Shown here in pieces: positions 32,888-40,889 of a DNA stretch of 64,000 bases. The stretch's first letter is position 1, and each line of letters opens with the position of its first letter. The DNA is from JAVSMW01 sp032027005 (GTDB lineage: Bacteria > Bacillota > Thermincolia > Thermincolales > UBA2595). The translations under genes were made by a program, and so were the position numbers. Location: contig JAVSMW010000004.1 of the NCBI GenBank assembly GCA_032027005.1, positions 128,172 to 192,171 on the forward strand. The letters are read 5' to 3'. Under the pieces are notes generated by a model, which was not told the DNA's origin, did no database searches, and saw nothing but the letters and a program-made list of their open reading frames with translations.

Positions 32888-34309
32888 TTATTTCCATTCA
32901 CCAAACCCAAACTCTGACCAGCGGCTTTGTACTTTTTTAACTGTTTCTTGATCCGGGACTACCAATTCAGGCTTTTCCTTCCACTCGTATGGCGTACAGG
33001 CATCCATAATGATTCGGGAAGTAATGTCTCTGGCGTCGATAGGAAGTGCCGGATCCAACGAAGTGGAACGGCCGCGATTAATAATCTGCGTACTGCGCAG
33101 GGGGTCATAGCGCACAGATAATGCCCACACAACTCTATCCCAATCATTTGCTTCAATGTCGTCATCAACCACAATAACACCCTTTAAACCGTAACTTCCG
33201 GTAGTAGTTGAGATCACAGCCGTGCCCACCTGCATTGAATGTCCGGGGTATTTTTGCTGCACTGAGACTATCGCCCAAAACCTTCCCAAAGAAGCGGGCG
33301 GAATATACACAGATTGTATGCCCGGAATTTTCATTGCCTCCAGCTCAGCCCATAGACTGCCAATTTTGGTCAGAGACTGAATCATATTGACATCATTGAT
33401 GGGTTTTCCTACAGCAGTCGCCCAAAAAATTGGATTATTGCGGTGCATTACCCTCTGTACATTGATGTAAACTTTTGGCGAATCCTTGCCCTTGCTGCCG
33501 GAATAATATCCCGTATATTCAGCAAAAGGCCCCTCTTCAAGCATATCATCGGGATCTATCTCACCCTCAAGGACTATTTCGGCGTGAGCCGGTACAGGCA
33601 GGCCGGTAAAATCACTAATAATAACTTCTATTGCTTCTCCTCTGATAGCACCGGCGATATCATATTCATCGGTCTGAATTGGATTCGTGGTGCTTGCAAC
33701 CAGAGAGAGCAGGGGGTCTCCTCCTATTACTATGGCCGCAGGCATTTTTTTGCCCATTGCTTTATACTGCCTGAGCATAAGGTCGGCATGCTTCCCTTTT
33801 AGCAGTTGAACCCCGATCCTTTTTTCATCGAAAACCTGCATCCGGTATGTGCCCAGATTTACCCAGCCGGTTTCGGGATCCTTGGTTACCAGGTAAGCTG
33901 ATGTACCGATGTATCTTCCGCCATCCTTAGGATAAAACATTGGTGACGGGAAATCCAAAACATTAATCTTATCCCCTTGAACCACATTTTCTAAAATAGG
34001 CCCATTGTCAACTACTTTGGGTTTGACATACTGCCGGGATAATTTCATCCACTCCCGCGAAAGGTCGCTCAAAGTGTAATGGGTCGGCAGTCCCAAGGTG
34101 ATGGCCAGCCGTTTTTCGGTAGCAAAGGCACTTGTCAGGACTGGAATAGTATAGTCTTTGACATTTTCAAACAACAGACAGGGGCCGCCCTTTTCTTCAT
34201 TTAGTTTTGCAGTATGGGCGAGTTCCAAATTCCAGTTTACTTCGCTTTTAATTCTATGCAGCAAATTTTCTTCTTCACATTTTGCAATAAAATCCCGTAA
34301 ATCTTTCAT
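32888..34309 (-). CDS. UbiD-family carboxylase/decarboxylase (phenylphosphate carboxylase-like)
   Basis: A prenylated-FMN enzyme of 473 residues. The catalytic triad of UbiD enzymes is present as Arg156 (GTYRMQ), Glu259 and Glu264 (EEGPFAEYTG). Such enzymes carboxylate phenylphosphate, or decarboxylate hydroxybenzoates. Its place between the synthase-like PpsA gene and hcrBCA points to phenylphosphate -> 4-hydroxybenzoate. Thauera uses two UbiD-like subunits plus small subunits; here only one is encoded. No UbiX for the cofactor is in the window. Confidence 0.88.
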   Translation of the reverse strand: MKDLRDFIAKCEEENLLHRIKSEVNWNLELAHTAKLNEEKGGPCLLFENVKDYTIPVLTSAFATEKRLAITLGLPTHYTLSDLSREWMKLSRQYVKPKVVDNGPILENVVQGDKINVLDFPSPMFYPKDGGRYIGTSAYLVTKDPETGWVNLGTYRMQVFDEKRIGVQLLKGKHADLMLRQYKAMGKKMPAAIVIGGDPLLSLVASTTNPIQTDEYDIAGAIRGEAIEVIISDFTGLPVPAHAEIVLEGEIDPDDMLEEGPFAEYTGYYSGSKGKDSPKVYINVQRVMHRNNPIFWATAVGKPINDVNMIQSLTKIGSLWAELEAMKIPGIQSVYIPPASLGRFWAIVSVQQKYPGHSMQVGTAVISTTTGSYGLKGVIVVDDDIEANDWDRVVWALSVRYDPLRSTQIINRGRSTSLDPALPIDARDITSRIIMDACTPYEWKEKPELVVPDQETVKKVQSRWSEFGFGEWK

Positions 34310-34365
34310 TTATATTCATCTCCTTCCATTATCGGATAATCTCAAATTTAGTCAGAATAGCCAGC

Positions 34366-36036
34366 TTAATCTAGCTTGTATACTCTGAGTAAATCGCCGT
34401 CTACCCTGATCCTGTCACCGCTTTTGATTTTTCTTGTAGCATCACCGCAGCCTACAACCGCAGGGATACCATATTCCCGGCTAACTATTACAGGATGGGA
34501 TAAAGAGCCTCCGCTGTCACAAACCAAACCCTTGATAGAACCAAACAGCGGCGTCCAAGTAGCACTTGTCATCGGGGTCACCATTATATCCCCGGGCTGC
34601 AGCTTATCCCATTCACTCTCATCAAATATCACGCAGGCTATACCCTCAACCACACCAGGTGAGCCGGCTCCGCCAACTGCTAGGGCCCCAACCTTTTCGG
34701 CACTTTCTATGGGTTGGGATATACTTACACTTAGAGTTGGATCAAGCTTTAACATTTCACCGATGGCATTAGGATCTCCCATAACCTGCGGCACTTCATC
34801 AGTCTGAGAAATACTCTTGTAGTACTCCCATTCTTTCCGCCGCTCTTTTACAAGGTCGATATAACGACCTTTTTCCCGGTTGCCAACAGCTGAAATAATT
34901 TCATCGGTGAACAGCATAAACACATCATCTGCTTTTTCTATTACGCCATCCTCTGCCATTCGCTTCCCGCATTCAATAAAGCACCGGCGGCCAAAAGCCA
35001 TCCGCTTAAATTCCCCGTGCCAGGCAGCGCCTTCACTCCAGTAATTGGCAGCCTGGGTACATATCAGTAACATTTCGAACCAGTCCCTTTGGGATTCGGG
35101 CACTTTAGCTAACAACTCTTTTTTGAGTTCCTCGCTTCTTTTAACCATCTTATTGCGTTCATTGTCTGCAGCATGAACACCGCCGGTTTCCAAATATCGT
35201 CTTACCTCTGTTACAATTAAATTATGGTCTTCATACCAACCGGGGTTACAGAATTCATACATTCTCATCAACCGCCAGCCATCACGGGCAATAAATTCAT
35301 TCAGTTCATTAACCCATTGTCTTCCCAACTCACTTTCCTGCATTGCGGAAATAACTTCGCTGTCAGGAAGCTTAAATTTCTCTTCAAGCTTAAGCTCCAG
35401 GGCAAGAGTTGCCAGGGCAGCCAGGCCGGCATTGGAACGGTACAGAGGATTATCAATTCCTCTGATTAACTCGGAGTATTCCGGGTCAGTGGCCTTCATG
35501 CCAGTTAATTCCTGGGCCAGTTGCTGAAACAAAGCCGGCAGTGGTGTGATAGCGAACCAACCTTTGAAATACCTGTAAATAGACTCTACGTGTAAATTAA
35601 TTATGTCATATACATGTCCGATTAGTTCTTCCCTGGTTAGATCTTCAACATTAAGCTTGGCAAAAGGTTCCATTAATTGATCAAATTCGGCAAATAACTT
35701 ATCACAATAACCAAATGGATCTTTGACAACTTCCGTCAATCTCTTGCGATAAATGGCTTCACGTTCTGGAATTTCTTCATCTAGCGGGATAGCACGTGTA
35801 AGATAGCCATGGCCTTTATGTAATTTCCAGTAATATCCTTTGGTTGTAGGCAGTGACATAAAAGCTGCACCTCTTCTAATACCACCTACCATAAGGCCAT
35901 ACCAAAACTCGCAATATAGAGGCGTCATTGCCGGCTCAGTATGTGCGGGAGTTCTAACCCAGACAGGATATTTTTTAAGATCAAAATCAGTAACTTCCCA
36001 AGAGTCCAAATTCCGTCCGTAATGCATTAATTTCAT
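34366..36036 (-). CDS. PEP-synthase-like mobile-domain protein (phenylphosphate synthase PpsA-like)
   Basis: A 556-residue protein whose last 100 residues form the PEP-utilising swivelling domain, with the phosphorylatable His514 in GGSLSHPVIVSREYGIP. The first 450 residues are helical and lack an ATP-grasp domain. This is the layout of the 70-kDa subunit of phenylphosphate synthase, which carries the phosphohistidine and transfers phosphate to phenol. The ATP-binding half is encoded separately at 39168-40205. The Thr of the classical PEP synthase TCH motif is Ser-Leu-Ser here, so regulation may differ. Confidence 0.8.
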   Translation of the reverse strand: MKLMHYGRNLDSWEVTDFDLKKYPVWVRTPAHTEPAMTPLYCEFWYGLMVGGIRRGAAFMSLPTTKGYYWKLHKGHGYLTRAIPLDEEIPEREAIYRKRLTEVVKDPFGYCDKLFAEFDQLMEPFAKLNVEDLTREELIGHVYDIINLHVESIYRYFKGWFAITPLPALFQQLAQELTGMKATDPEYSELIRGIDNPLYRSNAGLAALATLALELKLEEKFKLPDSEVISAMQESELGRQWVNELNEFIARDGWRLMRMYEFCNPGWYEDHNLIVTEVRRYLETGGVHAADNERNKMVKRSEELKKELLAKVPESQRDWFEMLLICTQAANYWSEGAAWHGEFKRMAFGRRCFIECGKRMAEDGVIEKADDVFMLFTDEIISAVGNREKGRYIDLVKERRKEWEYYKSISQTDEVPQVMGDPNAIGEMLKLDPTLSVSISQPIESAEKVGALAVGGAGSPGVVEGIACVIFDESEWDKLQPGDIMVTPMTSATWTPLFGSIKGLVCDSGGSLSHPVIVSREYGIPAVVGCGDATRKIKSGDRIRVDGDLLRVYKLD

Positions 36037-36099
36037 CCTCCCTTAATGTCTGATTTTCTCACACCATCAAATTAGATTTTGCTTGCACCCAAGGTTAAA

Positions 36100-37743
36100 T
36101 TAAGAAATTTTATTCTCCGATTTAAGTTTTTCAAGTATATCCTTTTCCAAAGTTGGTTTATCTACCTTGGCATCACTTACTAAAGGTATGCTGTCAATGA
36201 TTTCTACTCTTTCCGGGCACTTAAATGGTGCAAGACCCTGGCCCTTTAAATAGGTTGTTATTTCCTCAAGTTTTGGCGGGTTTTCTTTCTGGCGAGGCAC
36301 AATGTAAGCGCAGGCCTTTTCACCCATCACCGGATCCGGCATTTTAACAACAACAGCAACACCCACTTTGGGATGGTTTTGCAATACATTCTCAACCTCT
36401 GTCGGGTATATATTTTGGCCGCCGCGGATAATAACCTGCTTCTCGCGTCCTACAATCATCAGGTTCCCTTGCTCATCAAGCTTACCTAAATCACCCATAT
36501 GGAACCAGCCGTCTTGCCACACCTCTTTAGTCATTTCCGGATCCTTCCAGTAACCACCTACAGAACCAGGGCCTCTGAAGCATACTTCACCTATCTCTCC
36601 TACAGGCACTTCCCCCCCGTCTTTGTTTACCAATTTAACTTCATTCCCCACATGCAGCTTACCAACTGCAAAACGCCTTATTTCAGTAGGATCATCGAAA
36701 TCACAGGCTGCGACAGAGCCGGCGTCTATCCCGCCATAATGGTTGATTATGACACAGCCAAACCGATTTTCAGCTTCTTCCGCTACATTGTAAGGAAGGG
36801 GCGCCCCGGTGCTGTTTAAAACCTTGACCGAGCTAAGGTCAAATTTGTCGAAATCCGGGTGTCTTAGCATTTGGATTAATTGGGTAGGAACAACTGCTAC
36901 TATAGTAATTTTTTTGTCTTGAATAAGCTGCAATGCATCCCTGGCATCAAAGTTTTCCATTAAAATGCACTTAGCACCTACAAATGGCGGAAAAAAGTAG
37001 CCCGGCCTGCCGGCTCCGGAGATAGGAGCAAATGCACCTACTATATCGTCGCCATTCATCCTCAGCCTTTTCATATGAGATTTGGCAGCAAAGGTACGTA
37101 AAGCTAACGGACATTCCACAACCTTTGGGAAACCGGTGCTGCCGCTTGTGAATTCAACATAGGCCACTTCATAATATTTGACCTTGCGCTCTTGAAAAAC
37201 TTCTTTGGAAAACTTTGTCTCTAATGGCAGCTTTATTACTTCATTGATGGAAATAGCACCCTCAGGCACATCGTCTCCGGCTATAAAGATATGCTCCAAA
37301 GCCGGCAGCTCAGGCTTCAGTTTGCTAATCATATCCCAGTAATCAAAGCCTCTGAACTCTTTAAACGCTACATATGCCTTGGCGCCGGTGTCTTTTAAAA
37401 TGAAGCCTATTTCCTGGTCACGCAGGGTTCGGGCCGCAGAAATATTCATTAATCCCGCTTTTTCACATGCAACTCGAAATAAGACCAGGTCGATGGTATT
37501 AGGCAAATGGCAAAGGACTACATCGTCCTTTTGCAAGCCTAATTCGATTAATTTTGCTGATATTCTAGTGACTTCTAAATTGATTTTTGACCAGGTAACA
37601 CACCGGGCCTCGTCCTCATAAGCTTCTTTATGGGGAAAAGATTGCGCATTTTTTTCATACAGGTCTGAATAAGTGATATCTTCCCAGTAGCCTTTGGCAG
37701 TATAATCTTTGATCATTTCATCAGAATACCTAGTTGGCCGCAT
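36100..37743 (-). CDS. Aryl-CoA ligase (acyl-adenylate family)
   Basis: A 547-residue adenylate-forming enzyme. The P-loop-like motif is FTSGSTGFPKVVE near 215, with HMGDLGKLDEQGN and VGREKQVIIRGGQNIYP later; the C-terminal catalytic Lys is in SDAKVDKPTLEKD. Overall it resembles EntE/benzoate-type ligases more than fatty acyl-CoA synthetases. In this operon the expected reaction is 4-hydroxybenzoate + CoA + ATP -> 4-hydroxybenzoyl-CoA, feeding HcrABC. Substrate is inferred from context. Confidence 0.85.
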   Translation of the reverse strand: MRPTRYSDEMIKDYTAKGYWEDITYSDLYEKNAQSFPHKEAYEDEARCVTWSKINLEVTRISAKLIELGLQKDDVVLCHLPNTIDLVLFRVACEKAGLMNISAARTLRDQEIGFILKDTGAKAYVAFKEFRGFDYWDMISKLKPELPALEHIFIAGDDVPEGAISINEVIKLPLETKFSKEVFQERKVKYYEVAYVEFTSGSTGFPKVVECPLALRTFAAKSHMKRLRMNGDDIVGAFAPISGAGRPGYFFPPFVGAKCILMENFDARDALQLIQDKKITIVAVVPTQLIQMLRHPDFDKFDLSSVKVLNSTGAPLPYNVAEEAENRFGCVIINHYGGIDAGSVAACDFDDPTEIRRFAVGKLHVGNEVKLVNKDGGEVPVGEIGEVCFRGPGSVGGYWKDPEMTKEVWQDGWFHMGDLGKLDEQGNLMIVGREKQVIIRGGQNIYPTEVENVLQNHPKVGVAVVVKMPDPVMGEKACAYIVPRQKENPPKLEEITTYLKGQGLAPFKCPERVEIIDSIPLVSDAKVDKPTLEKDILEKLKSENKIS

Positions 37744-37831
37744 TGTAAGCCTCCTTCTTTTTTTGAATTTTTTTAAATGGCTATCAACCTTTAGTATTTG
37801 CAGCTACTTCATCAGTCACCCCCTTGTATTT

Positions 37832-39112
37832 TCAATCAAACCCCTTCAGGGCATCTGTCATTAATTCCGTCGTACTTTTTACTGAGTTTTTAATCAGATA
37901 ATCAATGTTGTTAACAACAATGCTAACAAATTCCGGGTCATTTATCCGGGCGTCTATTTCTTGGATTTCTATCTCTGGAGAAAGGTGTTTTTTCAGTTCA
38001 TTTACAAAAACACTATTTGCTTCAGGATCCTCCAAGGGCTTGCCCGGGCCGTCAATTGTTGACCAACCCTGAAGAGGAACCATAAACTTGACCTGTCCGG
38101 TACTTTTGTTTAGCTTTTCCGCAATAATTTTCGCGGTTTCCGTCAATTCTTTGGCATTGGATCTTAATAACCGCCTAAAGGCATCAGGCTCATACTTTTT
38201 CCTATTTTCATATTCCGGCAGGTATTTGGATTTTTGCGGCGCAATGAAATCTAAACCACCCGGCGCAATAATCTGAGGAATACCTATCTTACCGGCGGTC
38301 TCCAGCCTGTTCGCGGGTGTAGCCCGTGTTCCTCCGATCAATCCGTCAATTATTCCGCCTGGAGCCAGATCAATTACTGCATCAAAAAGTCTTTCCGCTA
38401 TCAGTTCTTCCATAGCCACATCGCCCACGCCGGTGGCCATAAACACACTTACCTGATAACCCAGGTCTTCAAGAGAATGGCGCAGTTTGGCGACAGTTTC
38501 CGCATCAATCATCAGCTCGCAAACTGCTATGGAAGGTTTTTCCCGCATGGCCAGGTTGTTTTGCTGTTGATAGCTTTCGACCATGCCTTTGATTGCCCCG
38601 GCCGCCTGAATTAATAATATTTTAAGCATATCGCTAACACCGGCAATATCAATTACTGTGTGCATCATAGTGATATCTTTTGTGCCAAAATACCTTTCGG
38701 AAAACCCACGTGCCGCAGCATTGCTGGAAACCATTAATTTGGGCACCCCAAATGGCAGAGACTTCATAACATTTGTGCACATTAGGGTTCCGCCGGTTCC
38801 GCCGATACCTAAAATTCCGCCTAAATTACCCTCTTTATAAAGCTCATTAACCTTAATAATGGCACCTTCGGTGATAATTTTGTTTATTTTTACGCGGTCT
38901 GGGTTCCCATAAATCTCCCTTGGGTCACCGCCTCCCGCGATTACCACCTCTTCACTGGAAATATCTCCTGAAAATAAAGGCTTACTTCCAACACTGAGAT
39001 CCAAAACAATTGCCCTGCAACCTTTATTTTGGAGTTGATCCTTAACAAAATTAATTTCTTCGGCCTTTGTATCCATTGTTCCAACAATAACAATAGGTTT
39101 TAAGTCACCCAT
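37832..39112 (-). CDS. Tm-1-like ATP-binding protein (UPF0261)
   Basis: A 426-residue two-domain protein of the Tm-1-like/UPF0261 family: IVGTMDTKAEEINFVKDQL at the start, glycine-rich GILGIGGTGGT near 98-108, SSNAAARGFSERYFGTKDI near 128, and GGLDFIAPQKSKYLP later. The family includes the plant Tm-1 resistance protein; bacterial members bind ATP but no reaction is established. Here it lies inside the phenol-type operon between the ATP-binding PpsB-like protein and the CoA ligase. No Thauera phenylphosphate synthase gene is known to me as Tm-1-like, so its role is open. Confidence 0.88.
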   Translation of the reverse strand: MGDLKPIVIVGTMDTKAEEINFVKDQLQNKGCRAIVLDLSVGSKPLFSGDISSEEVVIAGGGDPREIYGNPDRVKINKIITEGAIIKVNELYKEGNLGGILGIGGTGGTLMCTNVMKSLPFGVPKLMVSSNAAARGFSERYFGTKDITMMHTVIDIAGVSDMLKILLIQAAGAIKGMVESYQQQNNLAMREKPSIAVCELMIDAETVAKLRHSLEDLGYQVSVFMATGVGDVAMEELIAERLFDAVIDLAPGGIIDGLIGGTRATPANRLETAGKIGIPQIIAPGGLDFIAPQKSKYLPEYENRKKYEPDAFRRLLRSNAKELTETAKIIAEKLNKSTGQVKFMVPLQGWSTIDGPGKPLEDPEANSVFVNELKKHLSPEIEIQEIDARINDPEFVSIVVNNIDYLIKNSVKSTTELMTDALKGFD

Positions 39113-39167
39113 TACTCATTCCCCCCCTCTAAAAACAACTCTAGACTTACATTCTTCACATTCTTTG

Positions 39168-40205
39168 CTAAGAAATCAAGCGACTCAGCATTAGATCAAC
39201 TAGCTTATCAGCGGTATCCTTTTGTTCGGATATAGCAGTTATTGGCCGGCTTTGAACTAAAAAAACATTATTGGGGAATTTGAGGTCTTTGTCAATTACC
39301 CATTCCGTATCTTGCGGCGCACCGTAGTACACCTCCAATGATTTAGCAATACCCGCTATTTTCTGAGCCTCTTCATTTTTCAGGCAGCAAATTGACTGCT
39401 TTTCCTCGGGAACAGCTTCTACCTCTGTGCCGTGTTCCTTCAAAGAATATTGAGTCAACTTTTTATTTACTTTTACATCCAGTAAATCCATAGTATTTTT
39501 ATCAATTACAAATATGTCTGGATTTACATGACCCTGGACTACGCTTTCTCCAGCCCCCCAATTGCCTTCAAGGACTATTTTTGATCGATCCCCGGTATTG
39601 GGATTTACCGAAAAGCAAACCCCGGCGGCTTCCGCATTAACCATTTTTTGCACCGCAACACTTATCGACCCTTCAATTATTGAAAGCCCATTGTGCTTTC
39701 GGTAATGCATACAACGTGCAGTAAACATGCTTGACCAGCATTTCTTAACATTTTCCAATACATTTTCTATACCTTTTATGTTAAGATAAGAATCATATTG
39801 TCCGGCGAAACTTGCGGTTGGCATATCTTCTGCAACACCACTTGAACGTACCGCTACTGCCATATCCTCAATACCACATTTTTCACACAACATCTTGTAG
39901 GCCTCAGCTATTGGTTCTGTTAAATTAGCCGGCAGTGCTTTTGACTCTATTAACTGGCGAATTAGTGCACTGGCTTCCTCAAATTCATTAATAGTGGTGA
40001 GCTCCTTTGAGAAAACATGTAACTGCCTAATCTCATCAAAAATCCTTTCGTTTTCTACAAATTCATCGAAAACGCTAGTCGTTATAGCAAAACCGGGAGG
40101 AACCGGCACTCCTATCTTGCATAATTCCCCCAGGTTTGTACACTTTCCACCAACTAAACCTACATCACCCAAACCAACTTCATCAAACCACATTATTTTT
40201 TTCAT
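39168..40205 (-). CDS. PEP/pyruvate-binding ATP-grasp protein (phenylphosphate synthase PpsB-like)
   Basis: A protein of about 345 residues consisting only of the N-terminal ATP-binding domain of PEP synthase/PPDK: GLVGGKCTNLGEL near 18, VPPGFAITTSVFDEF, AVRSSGVAEDMPTASFAGQYDSYLN, and the C-terminal DTEWVIDKD. It lacks the His domain, which is encoded at 34366-36036, exactly as in the split phenylphosphate synthase. It would phosphorylate the His of the partner from ATP. First gene of the operon; ATG 40205 is used because GGAGCG precedes it. No CBS-domain third subunit (PpsC) is seen. Confidence 0.85.
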   Translation of the reverse strand: MKKIMWFDEVGLGDVGLVGGKCTNLGELCKIGVPVPPGFAITTSVFDEFVENERIFDEIRQLHVFSKELTTINEFEEASALIRQLIESKALPANLTEPIAEAYKMLCEKCGIEDMAVAVRSSGVAEDMPTASFAGQYDSYLNIKGIENVLENVKKCWSSMFTARCMHYRKHNGLSIIEGSISVAVQKMVNAEAAGVCFSVNPNTGDRSKIVLEGNWGAGESVVQGHVNPDIFVIDKNTMDLLDVKVNKKLTQYSLKEHGTEVEAVPEEKQSICCLKNEEAQKIAGIAKSLEVYYGAPQDTEWVIDKDLKFPNNVFLVQSRPITAISEQKDTADKLVDLMLSRLIS

Positions 40206-40229
40206 ATGTTTATCACGCTCCATTAAATA

Positions 40230-40297
40230 TTATCAATCACAATGGATTATCAACCATAATGAACTACCAACCATAATGAATTATCAACCAGAATGAA
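40230..40297. repeat. Four tandem 17-bp repeats in the ppsB leader
   Basis: Units of the form TATCAACCATAATGAA(C/T) at 40247, 40264 and 40281, with a diverged first unit at 40230. They lie between the promoter and the start codon of the PpsB-like gene. Confidence 0.8.
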
Positions 40298-40378
40298 TAA
40301 TGGATTATCAACTTTCTTTCACATTAAGCCCCACCTCCTGTAGCATCCTAGCTTTATTTACATATCGGCCATTTTTTA

Positions 40379-40435
40379 TTGACCAGTCAGTAGAATTATT
40401 AACTAAATTCTAATCTATAATTTTCGTGAACTCAA
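40379..40435 (-). promoter_or_regulatory. ppsB promoter with TetR operator
   Basis: On the minus strand TTGAGT (40430-40435) and TAGAAT (40407-40412) are 17 bases apart. TTGAC-CA-GTCAG (40379-40390) is the third copy of the palindrome seen at tetR and hcrB, 16 bases past the -10 element. Confidence 0.7.
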
Positions 40436-40534
40436 CTTCGCATCCGTGAAATGTCAGAAAATCTTGTTAAACAGTTCATATTTCGATCTAGTGGTTAATT
40501 GGAACCACTAAACCTGAATTTGATTATTAATAAA

Positions 40535-40795
40535 CAAGAAAATTAACTTTGTCAACTCAAACTAATGGAAGTCAATTTTCTTGTTCAAAGGGGGCCAGCC
40601 CCCTATGACGTCGCTGCGCTCCTGTTACCCCCGAACAATAGGGGGCACACCCCCTATAACCNTCAAAGGGGGCCAGCCCCCTATGACGTCGCTGCGCTCC
40701 TGTTACCCCCGAACAATAGGGGGCACACCCCCTATAACCCCCAATGTTAAGGAAATTATCCACAGAATTAGATTAGGGCATAATTTCCTTAACAT
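40535..40795. repeat. Nested inverted repeats with a duplicated GC-rich unit and an N
   Basis: A 77-bp unit starting TCAAAGGGGGCCAGCC and ending CCCCCTATAACC is present twice (40585-40661 and 40663-40739), joined by N at 40662. It is flanked outside by AACAAGAAAATTAAC/GTCAATTTTCTTGTT and AATGTTAAGGAAATTAT/ATAATTTCCTTAACATT inverted repeats. The duplication across the N may be an assembly join at a dispersed repeat. Confidence 0.8.
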
Positions 40796-40826
40796 TAAAA
40801 AAGCCGCTTAACAAATAAAGCGGCCA
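40796..40826 (-). terminator. Terminator of hemZ
   Basis: Minus-strand CCGCTTTATTTGTTAAGCGG followed by CTTTTTTAATG. Confidence 0.85.
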
Positions 40827-40889
40827 AAACAAATATATTATGTCTATAAATTCAAACAAAATTAATAGAGACAACGTCTTCCTGACGCC

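Noticed and set aside
39168..40205. Fragment of a broken PEP synthase gene
   Set aside because: It ends cleanly after the ATP-binding domain and a matching His-domain protein is encoded in the same operon, as in phenylphosphate synthase.
40585..40739. Coding repeat or second small ORF pair across the N
   Set aside because: The frames repeat only because the DNA unit is duplicated, and they contain an undefined residue at the N.
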